Shown here one piece after another: positions 26,884-36,152 of a stretch of DNA of 64,000 nt. Under the pieces are notes generated by a model. It searched no databases and was not told where the DNA came from. It saw only the letters and a program-made list of their open reading frames with translations. The position numbers and the translations under genes were made by a program. Source of the stretch: Synechococcus sp. PROS-7-1 (GTDB lineage: Bacteria > Cyanobacteriota > Cyanobacteriia > PCC-6307 > Cyanobiaceae); contig NZ_CP047945.1 in the NCBI RefSeq assembly GCF_014279795.1, forward strand, positions 1,322,572 through 1,386,571, read 5' to 3'. Position 1 is the stretch's first letter. Each line of letters starts with the position of its first letter.

Positions 26884-27939
26884 ATGTCAGGCATGGGTAT
26901 CACGACAGTAGTCAGTGTCGAGTCATTCCGTGAAGCGGAAGGTCCGCTGGTCGATGTTCGTACCCCCAGGGAGTTCGATCAGGGTCACTGGCCCGGGGCC
27001 ATCAACATTCCTCTCTTCACGGACGCGCAGCGCCATGACGTCGGGCTCACGTACAAGCAGCAGGGTCGCCATGCGGCCATCCAACTCGGTTTAACCCTTT
27101 GCGGTCCTCGCCTAGGGGATCTATCGGAAGCCCTTTCCCGAAGTGCCGGGGGAGCAGCGCAACCCTTACGCCTCTACTGCTGGCGAGGCGGAATGCGCTC
27201 CAACAGCATGGCCTGGCTCGCTGGCTTAAGTGATCATCCGGTGTGCCTGCTTGAAGGCGGATACAAACGCTACCGGCAGTGGGTGCTGCAGAGCTTTGAG
27301 ACGCCCTGGCCCCTCAAGGTGCTGGGAGGACGAACAGGCACAGGCAAAACAGACCTGCTTCTGGAGCTGGAACGCCGAAAGGTGGCAGTGGTGGATCTTG
27401 AGGGCCTCGCCCATCACCGCGGAAGTAGTTTCGGCAATCTCGGACTGCCGGAGCAACCAAGCACGGAGCATTACGAGAATCGACTGGCAGAAATACTGGA
27501 TGGACATGCTCGCCGGAGAGCCTCGGAAATCTGGCTCGAAGCCGAAAGTGCCCAGGTTGGCCGCTGCAGGATTCCCAGGGCCCTGTTTCAGCAAATGCAA
27601 GTGGCCCCTGTTCTTGAGATCCGCCGCAGTGATCAGGAGCGAATCGATCGTCTCGTGGACGTCTACGCCGTGCACGACGCAAGCGCCTTGCGGGAAGCGA
27701 CCGAGCGAATCCAGCGGCGGTTGGGGCCCCAGCGCACACGGGAAGCCCTTGAAGCCATCGATCAGCAGCGCTGGGCCGATGCCTGCATGGCGATGCTCGC
27801 TTACTACGACGGTTGCTACGACAGAGAGTTGGAACGCAATCCAGCGTCTTCAACGGTTGATCTTCAGGGAGTGGATCCCAAAGGAGCAGCCAAACTTCTG
27901 GTTGAACAAGGCATCGTCACTGCAATGGTCTGCTCTTAA
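26884..27939 (+). CDS. mnmH: tRNA 2-selenouridine synthase
   Basis: MnmH (SelU/YbbB) converts 2-thiouridine in the wobble base of some tRNAs to 2-selenouridine, through a geranylated intermediate, using selenophosphate. The 351-residue protein starts at ATG 26884 or 26893. The N-terminal rhodanese domain has the active Cys in [15 protein letters not shown] (near 100). The C-terminal P-loop domain has [12 protein letters not shown] (near 150). No selenophosphate synthetase gene is in the window. Earlier codons of the frame lie across the gun4 start and are not expected to be used. Confidence 0.92.
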   Translation: MSGMGITTVVSVESFREAEGPLVDVRTPREFDQGHWPGAINIPLFTDAQRHDVGLTYKQQGRHAAIQLGLTLCGPRLGDLSEALSRSAGGAAQPLRLYCWRGGMRSNSMAWLAGLSDHPVCLLEGGYKRYRQWVLQSFETPWPLKVLGGRTGTGKTDLLLELERRKVAVVDLEGLAHHRGSSFGNLGLPEQPSTEHYENRLAEILDGHARRRASEIWLEAESAQVGRCRIPRALFQQMQVAPVLEIRRSDQERIDRLVDVYAVHDASALREATERIQRRLGPQRTREALEAIDQQRWADACMAMLAYYDGCYDRELERNPASSTVDLQGVDPKGAAKLLVEQGIVTAMVCS

Positions 27940-27967
27940 GATCGCGTCTTGCGCGATAGATCGATCC

Positions 27968-28357
27968 ATGGCAGACGGCGACAAGGCGGCGATTCAGTTC
28001 TTCCGCGGTACAGATGAGCCCGTTGTGCCTGATATCCGGCTCACCCGCAGCCGGGATGGACGTACAGGGCAGGCCACCTTCATCTTTGAGCAACCTGAGG
28101 CTCTGGCTCCAGAAACTCTCGGCAATATCGCTGGAATGTGGATGGTGGATGAGGAAGGTGAGATGGTGACCCGCGAGGTCAATGGCAAGTTCGTCAACGG
28201 CAAGCCATCGGCCCTGGAGGCCACCTACACCTGGAAAACAGAGCAGGATTTTGAACGCTTCATGCGTTTTGCTGAACGCTACGCCGAGACCAAAGGGCTG
28301 GGTTATTCGAATAACTCGGGTGACAATGAAGGCCCTAACGAAGCATCTGAAGGGTGA
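27968..28357 (+). CDS. psb28: photosystem II assembly protein Psb28
   Basis: Psb28 binds cytoplasmically to PSII assembly intermediates containing CP47 and protects them during biogenesis. The 129-residue product starts at ATG 27968 ([17 protein letters not shown]). The family core [26 protein letters not shown] and [11 protein letters not shown] is clear. The acidic tail of about 20 residues is extra. The stop overlaps the GTG start of the next gene (GTGA). The longer open frame from 27230 lies inside mnmH. Confidence 0.95.
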   Translation: MADGDKAAIQFFRGTDEPVVPDIRLTRSRDGRTGQATFIFEQPEALAPETLGNIAGMWMVDEEGEMVTREVNGKFVNGKPSALEATYTWKTEQDFERFMRFAERYAETKGLGYSNNSGDNEGPNEASEG

Positions 28358-29433
28358 AATTTCAGCATTGGCTCGGTTTGGCGGCTTTGCTGGTTTCCGG
28401 GCTTCTGCTTTGGAGTTTGCGTGACGTTCTGATTCACCTCTTCGCTGGCGTTGTGTTGGCGATGGCTCTTTGCACCTTGGTGGGTGCCCTGCGTGAGCGC
28501 TGGTCTCTGCCGAGACCACTGGCACTTCTGGTGTGTTTGCTCGGGTTGGCGTCCTTGGTGGCGATCGCGGTGGCAGTGATTCTTCCTCCGTTCTTCAGCC
28601 AGTTTCAGCAGCTGCTGCTGCAACTCCCTGCTGCCGGAAGGGAACTGCAGCAGATCATCACCGGTTGGCTGAGTTCCGCATCGACCCTCGTCTACGGCCA
28701 GAACTCTCAACCAGCGATCAGGCCCTCAGATCTCTCCAACGGCCTCTCAGGACTCCCGAGCGGCCCCGCCCTGGCCTCAGGAGTCACCGGGAGTCTGAAG
28801 GGATTGCTTGGATTGGCAGGAAACGTCGGCAGCGGTCTCGTTCAGCTGTTGTTCGTGATTGCCGTGACCTTGATGGTCAGCATCCAGCCGATGGCCTACC
28901 GAGAGGTGGGGATTCAGTTGGTGCCCTCGTTCTATCGACGCAGAGCCAGAACCATCCTGCTCCAATGTGGAGATGCGCTCAGCAGCTGGATGATCGGTGT
29001 GCTGATTAGCTCGTTTTGCGTTGCAGTTCTTGCGGGTATCGGTCTCACGTTGCTGGGCGTGAAGCTTGTTGTCGCCAATGCACTCCTGGCAGGTCTGCTC
29101 AACGTGATCCCGAACGTGGGCCCCACTCTCAGCACGGTGTTTCCCATGTCGGTTGCCCTCGTGGATGCCCCTTGGAAAGCGCTCGCAGTTCTGGTTCTCT
29201 ATGTGGTGATTCAGAACGTTGAAAGTTATGTGATCACCCCTTCAGTGATGCAGCACCAGGTGAACCTGCTTCCTGGTCTCACGCTGACCGCTCAATTCAT
29301 TTTCACAGTGCTGTTCGGCCCATTGGGCCTGTTGATGGCTCTGCCACTTGCCGTTGTGCTGCAGGTGCTGATCCGGGAAATCGTGATTCACGACCTTCTC
29401 GACCCCTGGAAGAAGCGACGGCTCAACGCATGA
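28354..29433 (+). CDS. AI-2E/PerM family permease, copy 1
   Basis: The protein has 359 residues starting with GTG that overlaps the psb28 stop (GTGA). About eight hydrophobic segments follow the PerM layout: two helix pairs at the N-terminus, a middle loop with long amphipathic stretch (about 85-160), then four to five helices. The conserved segment [17 protein letters not shown] is near residue 250 and the [17 protein letters not shown] end motif near 325. The family contains Na+/H+ antiporters and exporters of small molecules; the substrate here is unknown. It is followed by a second copy. Confidence 0.88.
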   Translation: MKFQHWLGLAALLVSGLLLWSLRDVLIHLFAGVVLAMALCTLVGALRERWSLPRPLALLVCLLGLASLVAIAVAVILPPFFSQFQQLLLQLPAAGRELQQIITGWLSSASTLVYGQNSQPAIRPSDLSNGLSGLPSGPALASGVTGSLKGLLGLAGNVGSGLVQLLFVIAVTLMVSIQPMAYREVGIQLVPSFYRRRARTILLQCGDALSSWMIGVLISSFCVAVLAGIGLTLLGVKLVVANALLAGLLNVIPNVGPTLSTVFPMSVALVDAPWKALAVLVLYVVIQNVESYVITPSVMQHQVNLLPGLTLTAQFIFTVLFGPLGLLMALPLAVVLQVLIREIVIHDLLDPWKKRRLNA

Positions 29434-30431
29434 ATCCACGCAATCTTCTAGCTGCTCTGACTCTGGTGGTGTTGACGCTGCTGGTTTGGCAGTTGCGTTG
29501 GGTTTTGTTGGTCTTGTTTGGTGCTGTCGTCTTGGCCGTCGCCCTGGACGTACCGGTGCAGGGCTTGATCGATCGCTTCAAGATCCAGCGGTTCCTGGCA
29601 CTCCTCGTTGTCGTGGTGCTGCTGATCGTTGGTGGCCTGGGAGTGATCCGCTTGCTGCTTCCAGAGCTGATTACGCAGTTCGGTCAGCTCACGTCCCTTT
29701 TGCCGAGCCTTCTAGGGAAAGTTCGAACGATTCTGGCCAGCCAGCCCCAGCTTGCGGAATTAAATCAAACCATTCCTGATCAGTTCAGCTGGGACAAAGT
29801 TCAACCTGTGGGAACTCAGCTGCTGGGATTTGCCGGTGGAGCTGCCAACGGCTTCATTCAGGTTCTGCTGATGAGCCTTCTCGCTGTTCTCCTCGCTCTC
29901 GATCCGCAAGCCCATCGCCGCATGGTGATCGCAGCAACACCGAGACCTGCAAGGGCCGCAATGGCAGAAGTACTCGACTCCTGCAGGGCGGCTCTCGGAG
30001 GCTGGCTTGCCGGCATGACACTATCGGCGATCGCAGTCTTCCTTCTCACCTGGGCCGGTCTCGCGGCTCTGCGAGTTCCGTTGGCTTTGCTGAGTGCCTT
30101 GATCTGTGGTGTGCTTACTTTCGTCCCCACAATCGGTCCAACAGCGGCCACTCTGCTCCCCCTGGGGATCGCCCTGCTGATCTCCCCGGCGTTGATGGTG
30201 CAGGTGCTGGCGCTTCGTTTGGTGATTCAGAACCTGGAGGCTTTCCTGCTAACGCCTCTCCTTTTGCGTCGAACAGTGAATCTGTTGCCCACAGTGGCAC
30301 TGACATCCCAGCTCAGCCTGGGGGCATTGCTGGGTCTTCCTGGCGTGCTGTTAGCGCTCCCTCTCGTTGTGGTGCTTCAAGTTGGAATGGAGCAGGTCGT
30401 GGTTCAGCGCATCATGGACCGTTGGACCTAG
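29430..30431 (+). CDS. AI-2E/PerM family permease, copy 2
   Basis: This 333-residue paralogue of the preceding gene overlaps it by ATGA. The same pattern recurs: N-terminal helices, amphipathic loop (about 75-140), then SALICGVLTFVPTIGPTAAT (near 215) matching the FIPNVGP-type motif of copy 1, and GLPGVLLALPLVVVLQVGMEQ at the end. The two differ widely in sequence outside these motifs, so the duplication is old. Coupled expression suggests a paired or heteromeric transporter. Substrate unknown. Confidence 0.88.
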   Translation: MNPRNLLAALTLVVLTLLVWQLRWVLLVLFGAVVLAVALDVPVQGLIDRFKIQRFLALLVVVVLLIVGGLGVIRLLLPELITQFGQLTSLLPSLLGKVRTILASQPQLAELNQTIPDQFSWDKVQPVGTQLLGFAGGAANGFIQVLLMSLLAVLLALDPQAHRRMVIAATPRPARAAMAEVLDSCRAALGGWLAGMTLSAIAVFLLTWAGLAALRVPLALLSALICGVLTFVPTIGPTAATLLPLGIALLISPALMVQVLALRLVIQNLEAFLLTPLLLRRTVNLLPTVALTSQLSLGALLGLPGVLLALPLVVVLQVGMEQVVVQRIMDRWT

Positions 30432-30473
30432 CTATCCAACGACGAAGCGACCTGCACGGGGGTGCAATCGCAG

Positions 30474-30662
30474 CTATTTCTCGCTGTAGTCCTCCAATTG
30501 CCGTTTTTGATCGTTGAGCTGGCGCAATCTCTCGAGGTGCTGCTCGTGCTCGCCGCTGCTCCAATGCTGCGGAAACGCAACGCGAGCTTGAAGTTCTGAG
30601 ATTTCGTTATTGAGTTCTCTCGCTGGGTCCTCGGACCAAAGTTCATCCCTACTGTGGTCCAT
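30474..30662 (-). CDS. small coiled-coil protein (62 aa)
   Basis: The 62-residue protein is acidic and helical: an N-terminal segment with ELNNEISELQARVAF and a C-terminal helix with EHEQHLERLRQLNDQKRQLE, both with heptad-like Leu/Ile spacing. It starts at ATG 30662, 24 nt after the stop of the flavin-reductase-like gene on the same strand, so cotranscription is likely. No family assigned. The alternative frame (30428-30736) has an untypical Ser/Arg-rich composition. Confidence 0.65.
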   Translation of the reverse strand: MDHSRDELWSEDPARELNNEISELQARVAFPQHWSSGEHEQHLERLRQLNDQKRQLEDYSEK

Positions 30663-30686
30663 CGCCCAGGCGATCGCCCAACGCGA

Positions 30687-31169
30687 TCAGCCGCCGTACT
30701 GCCAACCCGTTGTCCCCAGCTCGAGAGCAGGTGCATCGCGATGCAGCGTGGAGGATTTCACTTCCCCGATGAACACCGTGTGATCACCGTGAGCGAGCTG
30801 GCCAACCAGCTCACACTCCACGCCCCCAAGACCATCCTTAAGAATCGGTAAGCCGAGAGGACCCAGGTCATAGGGTGCTGCTTCAAAACGGCCACCCACA
30901 GCTGCCTGGGGCTTGAAAAACACAGCAGCCAGATCCTTCTGATCGCTGGCCAGCACGTTGAGAGAAAAACGGCCTGTGCGCCGGATCATTCCATTGCTGG
31001 TGCTGTCAGCTTTCACAGCCATCACCACAAGGGGTGGCTCAAAGGAACCCTGGGTGACCCAGCTTGCTGTGAATCCATTGACCACATCACCTTCGGCGAC
31101 TCCGCAGATAAAGAGTCCATGGGGAATTTTGCGCAACAGCGTTTTCTTGGCTTCGAGATCAAGAGTCAT
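30687..31169 (-). CDS. flavin reductase-like FMN-binding protein
   Basis: The 160-residue protein has the split-barrel fold of FMN-binding flavin reductases and of the reductase module of cyanobacterial diflavin flavoproteins. Seen are KIPHGLFICGV, VNGFTASWVTQGSFEPPLV (FMN phosphate region, near 30-50), SNGMIRRTGRFSLNVL and HTVFIGEVKSS. Start ATG 31169; a TTG codon lies just before. It probably reduces FMN or transfers electrons to a partner that is not encoded nearby. It diverges from the hypothetical gene at 31204 with 34 nt between. Confidence 0.85.
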   Translation of the reverse strand: MTLDLEAKKTLLRKIPHGLFICGVAEGDVVNGFTASWVTQGSFEPPLVVMAVKADSTSNGMIRRTGRFSLNVLASDQKDLAAVFFKPQAAVGGRFEAAPYDLGPLGLPILKDGLGGVECELVGQLAHGDHTVFIGEVKSSTLHRDAPALELGTTGWQYGG

Positions 31170-31203
31170 CAATGCCCCTCCGTACTGTCTGTATCCACCC
31201 TAG

Positions 31204-31902
31204 ATGCAGCAAATTCTCTGTTGGACGGCTGAGGGGGTAATAACCGCCATTGAACTGCTAGCTTTCCGCTTCGCTTTGGCTTTCGAGTTGGAGAGGCCCT
31301 CCTCCCTGGTTGTATTCGCGACGGTGGCCGGAAGCGGCGTCATTGGGCTTCTTCTCTACGCAGGTCTTTTTTACGCCAATGCCCGGCGCTCAACATCTGC
31401 ACCGGAGGCTGAAGCAATCCTCCCTACCTATCCCTCAAAAGAAGCAGCCCAGGCCGCATCCGAACGCTGGATCAGAGACGGTGGTGAATTCAGTGTGAGT
31501 ACGACGCGACGCACCCGACGGTCTGTGCCCCTAAGCAAGCAGGAGCGGCTCAAATTGGAAATGCTCGCCGATGAGCGCCGTCGTGCTCAAATCGAGACGG
31601 ACTATGCCGAATGTTTGGATTTAGCGGAGAACGACCTGGCCAAAGAACTCTGCTCGTTCCAGCAGAGCAGCGAACAGCCACAAGGGCAAAAAGCTCGGAA
31701 TGACGAAGCCAAGATCCCAAAAACCAAAGTGATTGACGATGTTGACGTTGTCGTCAGCAAACAACCTCGGAGATCGTGCAACGTTGTTGAGGATTACCGT
31801 CGACTCAATTGTGTCGAACTTGCGATCAATCGCGATGAAGTGATTAACGAGTCCCAGCGAGATTCCCTGGACATCAAAAGTTACAAACAATTCAGGTATT
31901 AG
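31204..31902 (+). CDS. hypothetical membrane-anchored protein (232 aa)
   Basis: The N-terminal half has one hydrophobic stretch (about 15-30, AIELLAFRFALAFELE) and a clear membrane helix (about 36-58, VVFATVAGSGVIGLLLYAGLFYA). A long charged soluble tail follows: acidic/basic helix RLKLEMLADERRRAQIETDY near 120, then a Lys/Asp/Ser-rich end. I recognise no family. The last third is poorer in G+C than its neighbours. Possibly lineage-specific; the long open frame beginning just after a divergent promoter argues that it is real. Confidence 0.6.
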   Translation: MQQILCWTAEGVITAIELLAFRFALAFELERPSSLVVFATVAGSGVIGLLLYAGLFYANARRSTSAPEAEAILPTYPSKEAAQAASERWIRDGGEFSVSTTRRTRRSVPLSKQERLKLEMLADERRRAQIETDYAECLDLAENDLAKELCSFQQSSEQPQGQKARNDEAKIPKTKVIDDVDVVVSKQPRRSCNVVEDYRRLNCVELAINRDEVINESQRDSLDIKSYKQFRY

Positions 31903-31943
31903 TTATCTAGAGCAGAGAAAATCAAGCTGCTTTGATCGAATGA

Positions 31944-32183
31944 TCAAACTTTGACTCGTCTGCGTCGATAATGAGTCCAGAGAGAAGGTTGCAGCATCAG
32001 CACAACTACCGCGAGTGTGTGCTGACGGAAGGTGTACATGAGCGCTGTCAGCGTGATGTGATCCAACAAAAGGCGAAGTTCTGTTCGTAAATCCAAGAAC
32101 GCCAAGATCAAAAGCAACAGCGGCACCCACTGTTGAGAGCTCTTTCTCGGGACTGTTTTCACTTCAGGCACTGGCCTGAGCAC
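31944..32183 (-). CDS. small membrane protein downstream of secF (about 79 aa)
   Basis: The frame opens with GTG 32183 and has an alternative GTG at 32162, two bases after the secF stop. The protein has two hydrophobic segments (WVPLLLLILAFLDL and LTALMYTF...LAVVVLMLQPSL) around a charged motif DLRTELRLLLDH, then a basic end (RRRRVKV). This pattern fits a small conserved picocyanobacterial membrane protein and is more protein-like than the competing frame at 31903-32130. It may be cotranscribed with secD and secF. Function unknown. Confidence 0.65.
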   Translation of the reverse strand: MLRPVPEVKTVPRKSSQQWVPLLLLILAFLDLRTELRLLLDHITLTALMYTFRQHTLAVVVLMLQPSLWTHYRRRRVKV

Positions 32184-33156
32184 CGCTACGACTCGGCCAG
32201 AGGCTGAGCAGCGAGGGGGCCAACGCGATGCTGGACCAGCTCCCTACAACAACGCCAAGAGCCAGAGCGACGGCAAACCAATACAACGTTGATCCGCCAA
32301 AGAGAATGAGCGCAATCAAAGGGAGCAGGGTGGTCCCGCTTGTGTACAACGTGCGCGTCAACGTTGCGGAAACGGCTCGATCAACTTGCACTGTGAGAGG
32401 AAGATCATCGTCCTCCCGTTGACGTTCACGAATGCGGTCGAACACCACCACAGTGTCGTTGACCGAATAGCCCGCAATTGTGAGAAGAGCAACGGCAAAC
32501 AGGCTGTCGACCTCAAGCCCCGTGAGCAAACCGAGCCAAGCAAACACACCGCAAACGATCACAATGTCGTGAGCGAGTGCCACAAGAGCCAGAAACGCAA
32601 AGCGGCGGTCGTAGCGGAGAGTGATATACAGAGCAATTCCTGTGAAAGCAACCAGTAGAGAAATCAAGCTGCTGCGCAGCAACTGAACACCAAGACTCGG
32701 TCCAATCGTGTCGACCGACTGACCTCCAGACTCAAGGGGACCAGCAACCGGTTCCAGGGCCTGAATCACAGACTGTCCCTGCGATGCCGTTAAAGCTGGC
32801 ATGCGCAGAACAACCGACTGCCCACGATCGAGAAGCTGAACCCTGGCAGCATCCAGATTCGGAGCTCTTCGATCGGATTCGACGGGGAGTTGGATGGCGG
32901 CCAGAGTTTTTTCGATGGTGCTGACGCTCAGTTCAGGACAAGACTCAGCACAGCGACGTTCCAACTGGATCTTGGTTCCGCCAGTGAAATCAAGGCCAGG
33001 CCTGAGCGGAGAGCGAATCTGGGGGTTGGTCCAGCTCATGACAATGCCGCTCAGGCTGAACAGGAGCACGACCACAGAGATCAACCAAACCTGACGCCTG
33101 CGGCTCGTGAGTGGCAAACGGAGAGAACGGTCTTGATCGGAATTGGAGATAGCCAT
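32164..33156 (-). CDS. secF: protein translocase subunit SecF
   Basis: SecF works with SecD and uses the ion gradient to help pull proteins across the membrane (plasma or thylakoid). The 330-residue protein has an N-terminal helix, the P1 periplasmic domain beginning GLDFTGGTKIQLE (about 53-130) and five helices in the C-terminal half. The family motifs AGYSVNDTVVVFDRIRE (near 230) and TLTRTLYTSGTTLLPLIAL are present. It begins 3 nt after the stop of secD. Confidence 0.96.
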   Translation of the reverse strand: MAISNSDQDRSLRLPLTSRRRQVWLISVVVLLFSLSGIVMSWTNPQIRSPLRPGLDFTGGTKIQLERRCAESCPELSVSTIEKTLAAIQLPVESDRRAPNLDAARVQLLDRGQSVVLRMPALTASQGQSVIQALEPVAGPLESGGQSVDTIGPSLGVQLLRSSLISLLVAFTGIALYITLRYDRRFAFLALVALAHDIVIVCGVFAWLGLLTGLEVDSLFAVALLTIAGYSVNDTVVVFDRIRERQREDDDLPLTVQVDRAVSATLTRTLYTSGTTLLPLIALILFGGSTLYWFAVALALGVVVGSWSSIALAPSLLSLWPSRSGAQASA

Positions 33157-33159
33157 GGC

Positions 33160-34632
33160 TCAGGCGGCAGACGAGGGAAGTTGCCCGGCGGGCAGAAAAT
33201 TGGTTGGTCTGCGCAGGCCCTGATAACTCATCAGGAAACGCAGCAGAGTGCGCGTGCAAGTGAGGGCAGTGAACAGGCTGAGGACAACGCCAATACCGAG
33301 GGTGGCCGCAAAGCCTTTGACCAGACCTGTACCAAGGAAAAAGAGAGCTCCACAACTGATCAGGGTGGTGAGGTGTCCATCAAGAATTGAGGAAATGGCT
33401 TCTTTGAAACCGTTTTCGATCGAACGGATCAAGGTATTGCCACGACGCAACTCATCCTTAATACGCTCAAAAATCAAAACGTTGGCGTCCACTGCCATTC
33501 CGATGCTGAGGATGAAACCCGCGATCCCCGGCAATGTGAGTGTGACGGGGATCAGGGCGTACGCCGCCAGATTGAACAGGGCGTAAAGGCCTAGAGCCAT
33601 CACCGCCACAATGCCGGCAAGGCGGTACGTCACCACCATGAACACGCCGACCAGCACTAGGCCAGACAAAGCCGCAATCAAGCTACGACGGACGTTTTCT
33701 GCCCCAAGCGTTGGACCGATGGTGCGGACCTCAAGGATCTCAACGGGGAGAGGCAACGATCCACCCCGGAGCTGAACCTCGAGATCTCTGGCTTCTTCAG
33801 CGGTGAAATTACCGGTGATCGTGGCGGCTCCGCCAGCGATACCAGCAGCCTTGAATTCAGGTCCCACACTCGCTTCACTAATCGGTCTGCCATCGAGGAC
33901 GATGCCGAGAAGCCGATCGGTTCCGGCGATGGATTGGGTGAGCTTGGCGAAGCGATCTCCGCCTTCAGCATTGAACCCCAAGGTGACCTCCCAACCGGAA
34001 GAATTCTGGCGTTGCTGGCGACCGGCAGTCACCAGATCTTTGCCGGTGAGAGCAGCTGGTTCGAAACGATCAACGATCTCAGCATTGGTGCGCTCGAGCA
34101 GCTGCTCGAGCTGCTCTTGTTCACTATTGGCGTTTCCGTCGAGGCCAAGGGCCTCTTGAACCTTGGCCAAGTCCTCCGGATTCATAGAGGCGTCATCGTC
34201 GTCGGAGCTCCCTGCTTTGGCAGCCAAAACACTTTTCAACTGAGCACGGAGCTGCAGAAGGCTGCGCATCTCCTCTTCAGTGCCGGGTTTCTGCGCTCTG
34301 AATTCGAGCAACGCCGTGCTGCCGAGAACGCGAGCAGCACGACTTGGATCGGTCACACCCGGAAGCTGAAGAAGCAGTTGGTCATCCCCGACGGTCTGCA
34401 AGGTGGATTCAGCCACACCCAGCCCGTTGACACGACGCTCCAGAACGAGCTTCACAGCATCAAGCTGATCAGGTTTGATCGCGGTGATCGCACCTGCTGG
34501 CTGCACTTCGAGGGTGAGTTGACTGCCGCCGCGCAAATCAAGGCCGAGCTGCAGAGGAAAGCTGGAAAGAACAGACGCTGCAGCGATCGTCAGCGCGAGG
34601 ATGAGGGCAAACCAGCCCTGTTGACGGGCCAT
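33160..34632 (-). CDS. secD: protein translocase subunit SecD
   Basis: The 490-residue SecD has the N-terminal helix (about 8-27), then the D1 motif LGLDLRGGSQLTLEV, a large periplasmic P1 region (about 50-300) and six helices. Conserved segments are IGPTLGAENVRRSLIAA (near 308), SIGMAVDANVLIFERIKDEL (near 380) and GFKEAISSILDGHLTTLI. It starts 3 nt after the stop of pdhB. It pairs with secF downstream. Confidence 0.96.
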   Translation of the reverse strand: MARQQGWFALILALTIAAASVLSSFPLQLGLDLRGGSQLTLEVQPAGAITAIKPDQLDAVKLVLERRVNGLGVAESTLQTVGDDQLLLQLPGVTDPSRAARVLGSTALLEFRAQKPGTEEEMRSLLQLRAQLKSVLAAKAGSSDDDDASMNPEDLAKVQEALGLDGNANSEQEQLEQLLERTNAEIVDRFEPAALTGKDLVTAGRQQRQNSSGWEVTLGFNAEGGDRFAKLTQSIAGTDRLLGIVLDGRPISEASVGPEFKAAGIAGGAATITGNFTAEEARDLEVQLRGGSLPLPVEILEVRTIGPTLGAENVRRSLIAALSGLVLVGVFMVVTYRLAGIVAVMALGLYALFNLAAYALIPVTLTLPGIAGFILSIGMAVDANVLIFERIKDELRRGNTLIRSIENGFKEAISSILDGHLTTLISCGALFFLGTGLVKGFAATLGIGVVLSLFTALTCTRTLLRFLMSYQGLRRPTNFLPAGQLPSSAA

Positions 34633-34635
34633 TGA

Positions 34636-35619
34636 TCAGAGCCCCTGACGAACGATGGTCTGGGCAGCTTCGACAATCTGATGAGGCTGAATGATCGTCA
34701 GGTTCTCAAGATTGCCGTTGTACGGCGTTGGGATGTCTTGGCTGGAGAGGCGGATCGGTCGTGCGTCAAGTTCGTCGAAACAGTGCTCAGTGATCAGCGC
34801 AATCAACTCGGCTCCGATACCGCCAGTCTTCATGCATTCCTCGACCACGATCACGCGATGGGTCTTGCGAATCGACCGGGCAATCGTCTCCATGTCGAAC
34901 GGCTTCAAGCTGATCAGATCAATCAGCTCCGCATTGATCCCGTCGGCCTCAAGCTGTTCCACAGCCTTCAGGCAATGGTGACGCATGCGTGAGTACGTGA
35001 GAATCGTGACGTCGCCACCTTCCTTCACAAGGTCGGCCTGATCAAGGGCGCAGGTGAAATCCCCCTCTGGGAGCTCCTCGCTGAGGTTGTAGAGCAGGAC
35101 GTGCTCAAAAAACAGCACAGGGTTGTTGTCGCGAATCGCAGCTTTCATCAACCCCTTGGCGTTGGTCGGGGTGCTGCAAGCCACAATCTTGATGCCTGGC
35201 ACGGCGTGGAAATAAGCCTCAAGTCGTTGACTGTGCTCGGCTCCAAGCTGGCGACCGACACCTCCCGGCCCCCGAACCACGGTAGGGATCGTGAAATTGC
35301 CACCACTGGTGTAGCGGAGCATCCCCATGTTGTTGGAAATTTGGTTGAAGGCCAGGAGGAGAAACCCCATGTTCATGCCTTCCACAATGGGCCGAAGCCC
35401 CGTCATGGCAGCGCCGACGGCCATTCCTGTGAAACTGTTTTCGGCAATCGGTGTGTCCAACACGCGAAGTTCGCCGTACTTCTCGTACAGATCCTTGGTG
35501 ACTTTGTAGGACCCGCCGTACTGGCCAACGTCCTCACCCATGACGCAGACATGGGGATCTCGAGCCATTTCTTCATCAATGGCTTCACGAAGTGCGTTGA
35601 AGAGAAGCGTCCCTGCCAC
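34636..35619 (-). CDS. pdhB: pyruvate dehydrogenase E1 component, beta subunit
   Basis: E1-beta, with E1-alpha, decarboxylates pyruvate with thiamine diphosphate and hands the acetyl group to E2. The 327-residue protein has [53 protein letters not shown] and [20 protein letters not shown], all typical. The alpha subunit is not adjacent, as usual in cyanobacteria where the E1 genes are separate. It is followed at 3 nt by secD. Confidence 0.95.
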   Translation of the reverse strand: MAGTLLFNALREAIDEEMARDPHVCVMGEDVGQYGGSYKVTKDLYEKYGELRVLDTPIAENSFTGMAVGAAMTGLRPIVEGMNMGFLLLAFNQISNNMGMLRYTSGGNFTIPTVVRGPGGVGRQLGAEHSQRLEAYFHAVPGIKIVACSTPTNAKGLMKAAIRDNNPVLFFEHVLLYNLSEELPEGDFTCALDQADLVKEGGDVTILTYSRMRHHCLKAVEQLEADGINAELIDLISLKPFDMETIARSIRKTHRVIVVEECMKTGGIGAELIALITEHCFDELDARPIRLSSQDIPTPYNGNLENLTIIQPHQIVEAAQTIVRQGL

Positions 35620-35681
35620 GGCGTTGCTGCAATCCCGGCCATGCCGGCGTCAGCGGCCAAGCTATCTCAGCCCAGGCAACT

Positions 35682-35777
35682 TCAGCCCCCAGCCGCAAAA
35701 GTAGCCAGCAGAAGCACAGAGAGAAGCAGCCCGGGGGACAGCAGCAAAATCAGCTGGCCAAGATCATGAAGGGTCAT
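35682..35777 (-). CDS. very small single-pass membrane protein (31 aa)
   Basis: Direct translation from ATG 35777 gives 31 residues with a short polar start (MTLHDLGQ) followed by a Leu-rich helix (LILLLSPGLLLSVLLLATFA) and a GG end; the stop is at 35682. It lies between the DUF3082 gene and pdhB, all on the same strand and closely spaced. Its size and form match the many small membrane subunits of cyanobacterial photosynthetic complexes, but I cannot match it to a named one (not PsbX, PetN, PetL or PsaI by sequence). No strong Shine-Dalgarno sequence is seen. Confidence 0.55.
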   Translation of the reverse strand: MTLHDLGQLILLLSPGLLLSVLLLATFAAGG

Positions 35778-35801
35778 CAAGAGACCATTTCTTCTTTGAC
35801 G

Positions 35802-36152
35802 CTAGGCAGCGTCACCATCGGGTCTTGTGAAAAGACTGCGAAGAAAGACCAGCAGCAGGCCCAGGCCGATGAACGCGAAACTGAATGTGGCCAGAAAGCA
35901 CATCCCGGTGAACAAGGTCTTCAGGGCTGAAGCGATGCTTTGGGCAATGGCATTGCTGAACGAAGGCGGATGGGCAGCGAAATAAGCCACCATCCCTTTG
36001 CTTAGGCCGAAGCTGAGCCACGCCAGGAGGAAGCTGGTGAGTGATCCCGAAAGAAAGCTCAGTGGCCCCTTGCGGGGCCCCGAATCAACAGCCAAGTCGG
36101 AACTGTTGACCGTGGAGGTTTTGGCCTGATCGGCCGGCTGGCGCTCGCTCAT
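35802..36152 (-). CDS. DUF3082 family membrane protein
   Basis: The 116-residue product starts at ATG 36152, overlapping the ispE stop (ATGA). After a polar N-terminus (about 1-35) come two hydrophobic segments ([21 protein letters not shown] and [24 protein letters not shown]) separated by a short loop. The arrangement and the [16 protein letters not shown] region fit DUF3082, a cyanobacterial and plastid membrane family of unknown function. It is translationally coupled to ispE. Confidence 0.75.
   Translation of the reverse strand: MSERQPADQAKTSTVNSSDLAVDSGPRKGPLSFLSGSLTSFLLAWLSFGLSKGMVAYFAAHPPSFSNAIAQSIASALKTLFTGMCFLATFSFAFIGLGLLLVFLRSLFTRPDGDAA

Noticed and set aside
31903-32130. 75-residue minus-strand frame
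   Set aside because: Competes with the two-helix membrane protein in the other frame, which looks much more like a real protein.
33934-34635. 233-residue plus-strand frame
   Set aside because: Opposite secD; no conserved pattern.
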